Positions 24,799 through 32,526 of a stretch of DNA of 64,000 nt are shown piece after piece. Every line of letters starts with the position of its first letter. Within the stretch, counting starts at the first letter, position 1. The position numbers and the translations under genes were made by a program. The notes below the pieces were generated by a model, which was given only the letters and a program-made list of their open reading frames with translations, was not told the DNA's origin and searched no databases. Origin of the DNA: Enterococcus canis NBRC 100695 (GTDB lineage Bacteria; Bacillota; Bacilli; Lactobacillales; Enterococcaceae); the NCBI RefSeq assembly GCF_001544375.1, contig NZ_BCQJ01000001.1, forward strand, positions 232,275 to 296,274, given 5' to 3'.

Positions 24799-26223
24799 TT
24801 AGTTGAATACTAATGTTTTCACGATCACCGGTAACACAGCGCCGTCAGCAACTGGCTGGCCGATGTCGATATAATCGCCATTTTCTACGCGAACCGAATC
24901 CAAGCAGACAAAGGGATAATCTGGTGGCAATTGTGCAAAGAGACTATGGCCCAAGGCTTTTGCCATATCGGCATCCACCATGACAATCAAAGGAATATTT
25001 TCCTTAACCAAGGCGGACAGCCCCTTAACGATGCCTTCGCCGTATCGTTGGATATCAGCAAAGCTAGGATTTTTCAAACCTTTTACAGCCAGAGCAATCT
25101 TAGGAGTTTCATCAATCCGATGCCAGTTCAGCTTTTCAGTGATTCGCTCAGCCATCGCTTCAGCTGGGAGATTTTCATCATCTGTCGCTATTTTTAGAAT
25201 CGGCAGATTTTTGATTGGTAGAATCTCTTCTTTATAAGCAATGGTACTGCCACTAACCTCAGCCGTATGAGAACCAGCCCCCACAACCGTCGCGCGAATC
25301 GTTTCGGCGGAATGCAGCACTTCTTTTTGAAAAAGTCTTGAGGTGAAAATTTTATTTCCCAGCAAGAGACCAATATCGCCATATCGGAAGGGATCGTCTG
25401 GTAACTCTGCCAAACAGTCGGCAACGCCACCGGAAAAGGTAATCGTGGGTATTTCTTCGTCTAGCCGCAAGCCATGGTTGGTAATCAATAAATCGTAGAA
25501 AGGACTGCGCTCACCAATGCCAACACTATTTTCCAGTACGTGTACGAGCACTTGAATGATTGGTGCTAATTGTGCTTGGTCCGCTTTAGCCCCTACTCTT
25601 ATTGGACTATCAATGGCTTCGATAATCGCTTGGACTTTTGGCGCAATATACGTTACCGTCCGCGTGGCTGCCTCAATTTTGATAAGGCGCCCGCCAATAT
25701 CAAAGCAGGCAGTGTCCATCACTTCTCCATCTTTGAAAACGGCGAGATTACTTGTACCGCCACCAATATCAATATTGGCTACTGGATACCGTTTTTGCTC
25801 AGAAAAGGTTTCAGTTCCCGCTCCCTTACCAGCGATAATGCTCTCTAAATCTGGGCCGGCCGTTGCCACTACAAAATCACCAGCGTAGCCGCTGAGGGCT
25901 TCTAAAACTTTACTTGAATTACTCTTGCGCGCTGTTTCACCGGTTATGATGACAGCCCCCATTTGAATCTCTTCTTTTTGAATACCGGCCTTTTGATATT
26001 GGGCAGCCACAAATTTTTTGATTGGTTCATCATCGATTTCTGTTGGACTCAGCAGCGGAGTGAACATGATATCACTGCGATAGATGACTTCTTTATCTGA
26101 GATGGTGATACGTGGAACAGAAAACGCTGAAGCAAAGTTCTCAACAGTCAACTCTGAAAGGACCAACTGGGTCGTTGATGTCCCTAAGTCAATCCCAACT
26201 GTAAGTAACTTTTCTTTGCCCAT
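24799..26223 (-). CDS. eutA: EutA, ethanolamine ammonia-lyase reactivating factor
   Basis: A 474-residue actin-like ATPase that exchanges damaged cobalamin on EutBC for fresh adenosylcobalamin. The phosphate-1 loop TVGIDLGTSTTQLV is at the N-terminus, and PVANIDIGGGTSNLAVF and VVGAGSHTAEVSGSTI match the other nucleotide-binding segments. The ATG at 26223 is chosen because GGAAGGAAGTG lies just before it; an upstream in-frame start at 26253 lies inside the antitermination hairpin region. Expression depends on EutV read-through of the terminator at 26252-26304. Confidence 0.92.
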   Translation of the reverse strand: MGKEKLLTVGIDLGTSTTQLVLSELTVENFASAFSVPRITISDKEVIYRSDIMFTPLLSPTEIDDEPIKKFVAAQYQKAGIQKEEIQMGAVIITGETARKSNSSKVLEALSGYAGDFVVATAGPDLESIIAGKGAGTETFSEQKRYPVANIDIGGGTSNLAVFKDGEVMDTACFDIGGRLIKIEAATRTVTYIAPKVQAIIEAIDSPIRVGAKADQAQLAPIIQVLVHVLENSVGIGERSPFYDLLITNHGLRLDEEIPTITFSGGVADCLAELPDDPFRYGDIGLLLGNKIFTSRLFQKEVLHSAETIRATVVGAGSHTAEVSGSTIAYKEEILPIKNLPILKIATDDENLPAEAMAERITEKLNWHRIDETPKIALAVKGLKNPSFADIQRYGEGIVKGLSALVKENIPLIVMVDADMAKALGHSLFAQLPPDYPFVCLDSVRVENGDYIDIGQPVADGAVLPVIVKTLVFN

Positions 26224-26251
26224 TTTTTTCACTTCCTTCCGCTTTTGATGC

Positions 26252-26336
26252 AAAAAAAGACACTTAAAGAATAGTAAGAAAAATCTCTACTTTCTTTAAG
26301 CGCCTTTGCTTAACGTCGAACAGCATCAATGATGTT
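26252..26336 (-). promoter_or_regulatory. EutV antitermination site and terminator before eutA
   Basis: Two hairpins precede a terminator on the minus strand. P1 (26319-26336) AACATC-ATTGAT-GCTGTT has one stem mismatch and lies inside the eutW coding end. P2 (26298-26311) is AAGC-AAAGGC-GCTT. Both hexaloops carry A at position 1 and G at position 4, the EutV ANTAR recognition rule. P2 shares bases with the terminator stem (CTTAAAGAA/TTCTTTAAG, T7 tail), so the two structures exclude each other. Position before eutA matches the known enterococcal arrangement. Confidence 0.8.
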
Positions 26337-27760
26337 CTTTTCAAAATAGAAGCAGGTTTTTGTGCCCTGCTCATTTGATTCAATTTTGATTTTACCTTTG
26401 AGCTTGTCCTTGACGTAGCTCGAAACGATCATCAGGCCTAAACTATCTGTGTTCGTAGCCTTCAAATCATAACCGTTACCATTATCTTCCACTGAAATAT
26501 AAATCAGCCGTTGCTTTTCGTAGCCTCTGATCAAAACAGATCCTTTTTGCTCTGCTTTAAAGGCATGGTCAAAAACGTTTTGAACCAACTCATTTACAAT
26601 GAGCGAGACAGTCACCATTTGTTCACTTTGAATCATAATCGTCGGATCGACTTCTAAAGAGAGTTCAATACTACGAGAATTGCGAAAAATATGACGGAAG
26701 TTGTAAATGACAGCTTCCAGCGTCTGGCTTAATGATACTTGATCCTCTACTTGTTTTGATAGTAATTCGTGCGTGGCGGCAATTGCCATAATACGCGAAA
26801 CACTTTCACGTAAAACTTTCTTTGCCTCTTCACTTTGGGTGCGCCTTTCCTGAATCCGTAGCAATGAAACCACCGATTGTAGGTTATTTTGACGCGGTGA
26901 TGAATCTCACGAATGGCGACAGATTTAGAAATAATCTCCGCCTCTTTACTTTTTACCTCGGTGTTATCTTGGATAATCACAACCAGTTTGTGTTCATCTT
27001 CAATCCAAATTTTCTTAATCATAAAGAAATAATCAAGATAGGTCGTCTCTAAATCAATAGGCTGATGCGTCGATTGATGTGAGAATTGATATAGCGTATA
27101 TTCGAAAGTGGTATAATCGAGGGTCAAATTGTCATAGTGCATGCCCACCAATCGATTACGATAGCCTAATCGCTTATAGAGCTTAACCGCAACTTGGTTA
27201 GTTAAAAGCAGCTGTCCATTCTGGTTATAGACCAAGATTGCTTCAGGCAGCTGATCTACAACGGAATCATCTAAATGATGCAGTGCTTCGAGTGCTGTAG
27301 AGATTTGTGAGTAGCTTTTGATATCCGCCATTGTTTGGCTAGGCTCAACCGCATGCTCAATATCCGTTTCGACGATAATCACTCCGATCGTCCGTTGTGC
27401 ATTTCGAATTGGATAAATATTTTGCTGAATTGGTCGATTTTCCTGCGAAAGGGCTAAAAGACCAATTGTATTCAAGCTAGTTTCCAGCGTCCGCATCACG
27501 CCAGGTTCGTTCTTTAAAAGGGCATCTTGCCCTACGACTTCACTCTGGTATAGTGATGGTTGTTTTTCGGGAAGTTTATGATAAACAACTAGCGCTTCGC
27601 GGGTGGTTTCATTAAAGACATCGATAAAGACATCAGAGTTACCATATAATGAGCTTTGTTCTAAATACTCAGCAGTCCGGGCCAGTTCTTTCACATCGGA
27701 CTCCGTCAGATTTGTATATTCCTGGCATAGTTGGCGCATTTTATCGATTTTAGTCATCAT
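26310..27760 (-). pseudogene. eutW: eutW sensor histidine kinase, split by a one-base deletion
   Basis: The ethanolamine sensor kinase that phosphorylates EutV. The N-terminal sensor and PAS-like parts read in one frame from 27760 to the H-box IREIHHRVK. The frame then runs out of register and stops at 26747. The normal continuation, NNLQSVVSLLRIQERR with the HATPase domain (VSLIVNELVQNVFDHAF, VEDNGNGYDL), is in the -1 frame down to the stop at 26310. Restoring one A in the AAAA run at 26887-26890 (TTTT on the plus strand) rebuilds the whole kinase. Sensor and catalytic domains are thus separated. This is either a true mutation or a homopolymer sequencing error; no canonical slippery heptamer is seen. 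It overlaps eutV by 11 bases. Confidence 0.82.
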
Positions 27761-28322
27761 CCATCACGATCAATTCTGCGATTTCTCGCATTGGCGCCCG
27801 CTTGTCCATACTTAATTTACGGATCATTTGGTACGCTTCCTCTTCAGAGACATGATTTTCCTTGATCAAAATTCCCTTCGCACGTTCGATGATTTTCCGT
27901 TCTTCCAGTTTCCCCTTAAGCTTGTCAATTTCTTTGATTAGCTCTTGCGTCTCTTTCCCACGGGCAATACTCATCTCAATCGTTGGAATCAAGGATTTTT
28001 CGTCTAATGGCTTGACAAGATAACCAACTGCGCCAAGCTTTTTGGCTTTTTCAGTGTTCTCAAGATCACTATACGCAGATAAAAAGACGATACTGTCTGC
28101 TAATTGATCCTGAATGATTTTCTTTCCTGCCTTTAGACCATCTAAAATCGGCATCTGGATATCCATCAAAACGACATTTGGTCGTGTTCTTCTACACACC
28201 TCAATCGCTTCAAAACCATCCGCTGCTTCACCTACTACATCGTATCCGGCCTCACTCAGAATATCCTTTACGTCAAGTCTGGTGATTGGTTCATCATCGA
28301 CTATCACGATTCTGCCTTTCAT
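27750..28322 (-). CDS. eutV: EutV response regulator with ANTAR RNA-binding domain
   Basis: A 190-residue two-domain regulator. The receiver (about 1-120) has IVIVDDEP, phospho-acceptor Asp in VVLMDIQMP and Lys in LVKPL. A coiled linker leads to the C-terminal ANTAR domain (ERAKGILIKENHVSEEEAYQMIRKLSM), which binds paired hairpins in nascent RNA to block terminators. The ATG at 28322 is preferred: GAGGGTG lies eight bases upstream, whereas the GTG at 28331 is too close to it. Its targets are visible before eutP, eutG, eutS and eutA. Activation by EutW may be lost because eutW is frameshifted. Confidence 0.94.
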   Translation of the reverse strand: MKGRIVIVDDEPITRLDVKDILSEAGYDVVGEAADGFEAIEVCRRTRPNVVLMDIQMPILDGLKAGKKIIQDQLADSIVFLSAYSDLENTEKAKKLGAVGYLVKPLDEKSLIPTIEMSIARGKETQELIKEIDKLKGKLEERKIIERAKGILIKENHVSEEEAYQMIRKLSMDKRAPMREIAELIVMDDD

Positions 28323-28346
28323 TGCCTTCACACCCTCACTGTTTCG

Positions 28347-28697
28347 CTAAGTTCTAGTTATCTTACAGGTAACCGAAAAACCTAGAATACTGCTAAGACC
28401 TTTTATGACTTCTTGCAGTGCTGATTCGACAGAACTGACATCCCCGCTAATCACGACGGATCCACTAAAGCGATCAATGAAACCTATTTGGATATCACCA
28501 CTTTTGGTTGCAATATCAACGGCGATAATTGCGGCCTCACTTGGTGTAATCGTTAGGATCCCTAGGGCATTACTAGTGCCTTCTGGTAATCCTAGTTTCG
28601 TATAAATCTCTTTGTTAGGACTGGCGATGATATGGGCGAGTGTCACCTGTTTACCAGGAACGTATTCCTGAATCATTCGTTGTTTTTCTTCCAACAA
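28347..28697 (-). CDS. eutS: EutS microcompartment shell protein
   Basis: A 116-residue permuted BMC-domain shell protein ([55 protein letters not shown]), homologue of PduU. EutS forms bent hexamers placed at shell edges. The start is probably a TTG at 28697, eight bases after GGAG; an internal ATG at 28676 (MIQEY) is an alternative with a poorer site. It is the first gene after an EutV-controlled terminator with its own promoter, leading the S-V-W group. Confidence 0.9.
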   Translation of the reverse strand: MLEEKQRMIQEYVPGKQVTLAHIIASPNKEIYTKLGLPEGTSNALGILTITPSEAAIIAVDIATKSGDIQIGFIDRFSGSVVISGDVSSVESALQEVIKGLSSILGFSVTCKITRT

Positions 28698-28724
28698 GTA
28701 TCGCTCTCCATTCTATTGCAAATA

Positions 28725-28817
28725 AAAAATCCCTAATAAAAAAGCCAAAAGATCATCGTCTTTCGTTTCTTATTAAGGAGCTTCTTTGCTCTTCAGTTTT
28801 GGAGCACCTCGTTGTGC
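28725..28817 (-). promoter_or_regulatory. EutV antitermination site and terminator before eutS
   Basis: P1 (28804-28817) GCAC-AACGAG-GTGC and P2 (28778-28791) GAGC-AAAGAA-GCTC both obey the A1/G4 hexaloop rule. P2 overlaps the 5' arm of a long terminator hairpin (28730-28780, roughly fourteen consecutive pairs including G-U) followed by ATTTTTTATTT. Binding of phosphorylated EutV to P1-P2 should prevent terminator folding. Confidence 0.88.
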
Positions 28818-28824
28818 TATCTGC

Positions 28825-28853
28825 ATTATAGGCTAAGAAAACAAGTGAGTCAA
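28825..28853 (-). promoter_or_regulatory. sigma-A promoter of eutS
   Basis: TTGACT and a consensus TATAAT separated by 17 bases, just downstream of the eutG stop codon on the minus strand. Confidence 0.88.
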
Positions 28854-28860
28854 CCGCTTT

Positions 28861-29985
28861 TTATGAAATCGTTTCAATTATTTTTTTGACATCTTCCAAG
28901 GATGCTCTTCGTGGATTTGTGCTGGTACAACCGTCGGCTAAGGCTGCTAACGCAATGGCATCTTGCTCTTGGCTGATGGTTTCACGCGGCAAGCCGAATT
29001 CTGTTAAAGTTGCCGGCATGTCTAATTTTTGACGTAACTGTTTCACTGCACGGATTAAATTCTGGACACCCATTCTAGGATTTTTAGTTGATTCACCCAA
29101 GCAGTTTGCCAACGCCGTATACCGTTTAGCCGCGTAGTTATCAGCTGTATAGTGTGCTAAATCAGCGTTGTATTCGATGACAGTCGGCAACAAAATTCCA
29201 TTCATGCGACCATGCGGAACATGCAAACGTGCTCCTGCAGCATGAGCGATCCCGTGATTCAAACCTAAGGAGGTCAAATTAAAGGCCATTCCAGCCATAC
29301 AAGAGGCTAAGTGCATATTCGCTCGCGCTTGACGATCAGTTCCGTCACGATAAGCCTTTTCCAAATTATCAAAGACTAGCTTTACGACCTTTTCAGCAAA
29401 AGCATCGGCCACTAGATTTGCCTCAGTCGAAACGTAGGCTTCTAAGACATGCGTCAAGACATCCATCCCGGTATCGGCAGTAATCTTAGGGGGTACACTC
29501 ATCACAAGATTCGTATCTAAGATGGCGATATCCGGTTGAATTTCATCTGTTACCAGCGGATATTTTGTTGCGGTTTCTGGTACGGTGATAACAGCGAAAT
29601 TGGTTACCTCAGATCCGGTACCACTCGTGGTGGGAATAGCGATAAAGGTTTCGATTTCCGTCTTCAACGTACGTTTACCAAAGTATTTCATGGCTTTAGC
29701 AGCGTCGATGGCAGACCCGCCGCCGATTGCCACAATAACGTTGGCGCCAAAACGATTCATGGCTTTGATGCCGGCAACTACTTTTTCAATTGGGGGATCG
29801 GGCACGATATCACTGAAAATCAGATATTCATTTGCCGATAGATAGCTGGTAATTTCTTTAGACAAACCCGATTCAACAATGAATGGATCTGTCACAACAA
29901 ATATTTTTTTCCCTTGGATCGTCTCCAATTCTTTTAGCGCATCATCTCCGACCCAAAGCTGTGTGGAAAAATGAATTTTTTCCAT
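28861..29985 (-). CDS. eutG: EutG iron-dependent alcohol dehydrogenase
   Basis: A 374-residue group III iron-containing alcohol dehydrogenase reducing acetaldehyde to ethanol and recycling NADH for EutE. The NAD-binding GGGSAIDAAKAM and the metal-site region (DVLTHVLEAYVS, LNHGIAHAAGARLHVPHGR) are visible. The ATG at 29985 (MEKIHFST) is chosen because AAGGAGGGAAG precedes it; an upstream start would read into the leader. It is preceded by its own promoter, EutV site and the EutX-like RNA. Confidence 0.9.
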   Translation of the reverse strand: MEKIHFSTQLWVGDDALKELETIQGKKIFVVTDPFIVESGLSKEITSYLSANEYLIFSDIVPDPPIEKVVAGIKAMNRFGANVIVAIGGGSAIDAAKAMKYFGKRTLKTEIETFIAIPTTSGTGSEVTNFAVITVPETATKYPLVTDEIQPDIAILDTNLVMSVPPKITADTGMDVLTHVLEAYVSTEANLVADAFAEKVVKLVFDNLEKAYRDGTDRQARANMHLASCMAGMAFNLTSLGLNHGIAHAAGARLHVPHGRMNGILLPTVIEYNADLAHYTADNYAAKRYTALANCLGESTKNPRMGVQNLIRAVKQLRQKLDMPATLTEFGLPRETISQEQDAIALAALADGCTSTNPRRASLEDVKKIIETIS

Positions 29986-30017
29986 GTTCTTCCCTCCTTC
30001 AATTATTCGCAAAAATC

Positions 30018-30089
30018 AAAAAAGACGCTTCAAACAAACGTAACGAATGTTTGAAGCGTCTTTGCTTCTTTGTATACCCCATTGTACAC
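30018..30089 (-). promoter_or_regulatory. EutV antitermination site and terminator before eutG
   Basis: P1 (30072-30089) GTGTAC-AATGGG-GTATAC and P2 (30054-30067) AAGC-AAAGAC-GCTT both show A1 and G4 in six-base loops. P2 overlaps a strong terminator (30018-30064, AAAGACGCTTCAAAC paired to GTTTGAAGCGTCTTT, T tail). Confidence 0.9.
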
Positions 30090-30106
30090 CGACTTTTACA
30101 GGTCAT

Positions 30107-30135
30107 ACTGTACAACGGATTATTTTACTTGTCAA
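30107..30135 (-). promoter_or_regulatory. sigma-A promoter of eutG, downstream of the riboswitch RNA
   Basis: Consensus TTGACA and TACAGT separated by 17 bases. It lies after the EutX-like terminator and before the eutG EutV site, so eutG can be transcribed independently of the riboswitch. Confidence 0.85.
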
Positions 30136-30138
30136 CAT

Positions 30139-30194
30139 AAAAAAGGAAAGCAGCGGTACATCATTGTACTTGTTCACTCTTTCAGCGTTGAAAG
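30139..30194 (-). ncRNA. EutX-like 3' part: EutV decoy hairpins and terminator
   Basis: After the riboswitch, two hairpins obey the EutV A1/G4 rule: CTTTC-AACGCT-GAAAG (30179-30194) and GTAC-AATGAT-GTAC (30156-30169). GAAAG of the first can instead pair with CTTTC before a CCTTTTTT tract, giving a terminator. No gene follows directly. This fits the EutX small RNA of E. faecalis, which titrates EutV when cofactor is scarce. Confidence 0.75.
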
Positions 30195-30269
30195 ACCAGC
30201 CCGTTCTCCTTCTGCACAGCTATGTGCAAGTCTCAATCAACTCCGAGGGCTGGATTTTTCACCTTAGGG

Positions 30270-30425
30270 TGTAAGAAGAAACATCCTGTTTAGCCTCGAA
30301 ACAGCATGCCCGATAATGAAAAGCGGAAAGACCTGACTTAGAGCATTGTGCTCATCACAGTGGCGGGACCGTGTTAGATTTTCACTAACTTCCATCCGTA
30401 TTTTTCATAGAGTCTGATTGATTAA
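30270..30425 (-). ncRNA. adenosylcobalamin riboswitch (EutX leader)
   Basis: The minus strand shows GGAAGTTAGTGAAAATCTAAC, then ACGGTCCCGCCACTGTGA, and a B12-box-like AAGTCAGGTCTTTCCG (about 30324-30341), the ordered core of a cobalamin aptamer. It starts just after a promoter and ends before the EutV-type hairpins. Ligand binding would cause early termination and so remove the decoy hairpins, letting EutV activate the operon. Confidence 0.85.
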
Positions 30426-30429
30426 GTTG

Positions 30430-30458
30430 ACTTTAGCACATTTTGGTTACGATTTCAA
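30430..30458 (-). promoter_or_regulatory. sigma-A promoter of the EutX-like riboswitch RNA
   Basis: TTGAAA and TAAAGT separated by 17 bases with an extended TGTGC before the -10, directly upstream of the aptamer and just past the end of the adenosyltransferase gene. Confidence 0.8.
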
Positions 30459-30464
30459 GCTTGT

Positions 30465-31046
30465 TTAAAGTCCATCCTTTTTGATACTGTGAAAGACTTT
30501 CTCACCGCGTTCATAAAAGACATCTTCCACACCCTCGCGTACATTGATTACGCGGGCAACTGCATAAAAATAATCGGAAAGACGGTTTACAAACATGATG
30601 ACTTCCCCATTCAATTTTGCGGTCCAGCTAAGTCGAACGATTTGTCGCTCAGCCCGTCGTGCAATGGTTCGCGCCATATGCATCATGCTGGCACCTTGAC
30701 TGCCTCCAGGAAGAATAAAGCGTTCGATATCTGGCGCTTCAGCCGTGTAGCGATCAATTCGTTCCTCTAGCCACGTAACACTCTCCCCTTCAAGTTTCAA
30801 GGGACGCTCTGCCTCTAGCGGCGTTGCTAAGTCTGTGCCAACATCAAATAAAAATTGCTGAACTCGTTTCAATTCTTGCTTTAATTCTGAGTGCTGATCT
30901 GACAACATACTGATGGAAAAACCTAGCCAAGAATTTAATTCATCCACTGTCCCATAACTTTCAACCCGATCAGAGTCCTTAGAAACTTGGCTACCTCCAA
31001 CCAGCTTGGTCATACCTTTGTCACCCGTTTTTGTATAGATTTTCAT
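30465..31046 (-). CDS. eutT: ATP:cob(I)alamin adenosyltransferase, PduO type
   Basis: A 193-residue PduO-family adenosyltransferase that makes adenosylcobalamin for ethanolamine ammonia-lyase. The ATP-binding N-terminus YTKTGDKGMTKLVGG, the segment SYGTVDELNSWLGF and the helix ARRAERQIVRL with FVNRLSDYFYAVAR are conserved. It is a different family from enterobacterial EutT; the symbol reflects role and enterococcal usage. The start overlaps the eutP stop region, with GGAGGAATAATAATG supplying the site, so translation is coupled to eutP. Confidence 0.9.
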   Translation of the reverse strand: MKIYTKTGDKGMTKLVGGSQVSKDSDRVESYGTVDELNSWLGFSISMLSDQHSELKQELKRVQQFLFDVGTDLATPLEAERPLKLEGESVTWLEERIDRYTAEAPDIERFILPGGSQGASMMHMARTIARRAERQIVRLSWTAKLNGEVIMFVNRLSDYFYAVARVINVREGVEDVFYERGEKVFHSIKKDGL

Positions 31047-31048
31047 TA

Positions 31049-31486
31049 TTATTCCTCCAATTCATGTATAAATTTCGCTAATTCAGGTACGCCTGCTCCT
31101 GTGAAAGCAGACACTTCAAAAATTTCACTTGCGCCGGCTTGCACCAACTGATTCCGCACCCAAGCTAGTTGACCTTCTTCTGCCTGGTCGATTTTTGTGA
31201 CGATTCCGACAATCTTCTTTGGAAAAATCGTGCCGAAGCCTGGGGAGAAGATTTGACTTTGCTCCGTCACGCTTTGCACTAAACCAATCACGCGGGCATC
31301 AGCTGCCGTCACATTTAACGCATTATAATATTGCCGATGTAAAATAAATTCGCCAGGCGTATCAATCAATTCTGGCAGAAAGGTCACTGCTTGCGTTTTC
31401 TGATAACGCAGTTCTTCTCCCTGAATGGCCTGGCAGAGGGTTGTTTTGCCACAGCCAACAGCGCCCATCAAAATTATTTTTTTCAT
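31049..31486 (-). CDS. eutP: EutP, P-loop GTPase/acetate kinase-like protein
   Basis: A 145-residue P-loop protein (Walker A MGAVGCGKTTLCQAI, LIDTPGEFI switch-2 region, TKIDQ specificity motif). EutP/PduV proteins are small Ras-like GTPases associated with microcompartments; EutP has also been linked to acetate kinase activity. The ATG at 31486 is preferred because GGAGGTTAC precedes it. It is the first gene of the eut locus behind a strong promoter and an EutV-controlled terminator. Confidence 0.9.
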   Translation of the reverse strand: MKKIILMGAVGCGKTTLCQAIQGEELRYQKTQAVTFLPELIDTPGEFILHRQYYNALNVTAADARVIGLVQSVTEQSQIFSPGFGTIFPKKIVGIVTKIDQAEEGQLAWVRNQLVQAGASEIFEVSAFTGAGVPELAKFIHELEE

Positions 31487-31505
31487 TTTGTAACCTCCAA
31501 TTCGC

Positions 31506-31575
31506 AAAAAAAGCCTAAAGCGAGGGTATTCGCTTTAGGCTTCATCACCTGTTTCAATGTACCTCATTGTACATT
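31506..31575 (-). promoter_or_regulatory. EutV antitermination site and terminator before eutP
   Basis: P1 (31556-31575) AATGTAC-AATGAG-GTACATT follows the A1/G4 rule. The P2 candidate (31537-31550) AGGT-GATGAA-GCCT keeps G4 but has G at loop position 1. P2 shares its 3' arm with the terminator stem (31506-31542, AGCCTAAAGCGA paired to TCGCTTTAGGCT, T7 tail). Confidence 0.82.
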
Positions 31576-31589
31576 CCTTATTTGCCTTC

Positions 31590-31618
31590 ATACTACCGTG
31601 AGGACTTTGAGTTGTCAA
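31590..31618 (-). promoter_or_regulatory. sigma-A promoter of eutP
   Basis: TTGACA and TAGTAT separated by 17 bases on the minus strand, immediately before the antitermination leader. Confidence 0.87.
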
Positions 31619-31650
31619 GGGTGAATCATCTAGAATGAATAGGGTTTCAT

Positions 31651-31679
31651 TTGGCGAAAACGGCATTTAGGCGTATCAT
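31651..31679 (+). promoter_or_regulatory. promoter of the GW-repeat protein gene
   Basis: TTGGCG and TATCAT separated by 17 bases, about 21 bases before the ATG at 31701. Confidence 0.6.
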
Positions 31680-31700
31680 AAATGCAAGGAGGAGAGGTTA

Positions 31701-32417
31701 ATGAAAAAGGTTAGAATCATCTTAGTTGCCGTAATTTTGATGATGGGTTTACAGGTCAGTCCTGTCGGGGCAGCTACCAAGTATTATACGAGTAAAGATA
31801 TCCCTGACGTACAAAAAGAGGTCTTCAAAAAAGGCACCACAATCTGGGATCGGGGCTATGTCAAGGGCGCCAAGAAGCGCGGAACGACTACTAGCTATCT
31901 CTATCAATCATTAAAAATTACTAGAGAAACAAAAAATAAAAGTGGCACTTATTGGAAAGTCTACAAAGGGAAAAAATATCTAGGCTGGGTCAACAAAAAT
32001 GCGTTAGGCGCCGTAGAAACCATCAAATACAAAAAAGTTGCAAAACCCTATAAGCAAATCGTGACAGCCTCAAATAGCACCATTTGGTCCAAACCTTATG
32101 TCAAAGGTGCTAAGAAATCTGCAAACTCAAAACAGTTTCTAAACAAGGAAGTCACAATCAAACAAGAAGCAACCACAAAATATGGGACCTATAAAAAAAT
32201 CTATCAAAGTAATGGCAAACTGATTGGCTGGCTTTATGCCAATGGCGCTAAAACCAAGGTGGTAAACGGTAAAACGGTTTATATCGCTCCAAACAGCGGC
32301 AAGAAGTATCATTTTGACAAGAACTGTCGCGGCTTAAAGGCCGCCAAAAGTATCAAAACAATGAAACTTCCGGAGGCACAAAAAGCAGGTTACACCTTAT
32401 GCAGATTTGAAGACTAG
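31701..32417 (+). CDS. secreted GW-repeat protein with C-terminal Cys/His domain
   Basis: A 238-residue secreted, strongly basic protein. Signal peptide (about 1-24, cleaved near VGAA). Two SH3-like GW repeats follow (about 35-105, ending YLGWVNKNALG; about 115-185, ending LIGWLYANGAK), the type that binds lipoteichoic acid. The C-terminal 45 residues (YHFDKNCRGL ... GYTLCRF) resemble a small Ada-like metal- or nucleic-acid-associated module with one His and two Cys visible. No catalytic domain is present. AGGAGG lies eight bases before the ATG. A cell-wall-associated role is inferred; the exact function is unknown. Confidence 0.7.
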   Translation: MKKVRIILVAVILMMGLQVSPVGAATKYYTSKDIPDVQKEVFKKGTTIWDRGYVKGAKKRGTTTSYLYQSLKITRETKNKSGTYWKVYKGKKYLGWVNKNALGAVETIKYKKVAKPYKQIVTASNSTIWSKPYVKGAKKSANSKQFLNKEVTIKQEATTKYGTYKKIYQSNGKLIGWLYANGAKTKVVNGKTVYIAPNSGKKYHFDKNCRGLKAAKSIKTMKLPEAQKAGYTLCRFED

Positions 32418-32487
32418 CCAATCTATACTGGCAAGCTTCATCTTTAAGATAGTCTAAAAAAAAGCTGGCATTCCCTCATTTATTCGT

Positions 32488-32526
32488 AAAAACCCCGATG
32501 ACATACAGTCACCGGGGTTTCGTTTT
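32488..32526. terminator. bidirectional terminator between GW protein and mupG
   Basis: AACCCCGATGAC pairs with GTCACCGGGGTT around a five-base loop, with A and T tracts on either side. Confidence 0.8.

Noticed and set aside
26880-26900. Programmed -1 frameshift in eutW
   Set aside because: No canonical slippery heptamer is visible, and related kinases are read in one frame; a deletion or sequencing error in the A-run is simpler.
30047-30274. Plus-strand ORFs over the riboswitch region upstream of eutG
   Set aside because: The stretch is explained by aptamer, EutV hairpins, terminators and two promoters on the minus strand.
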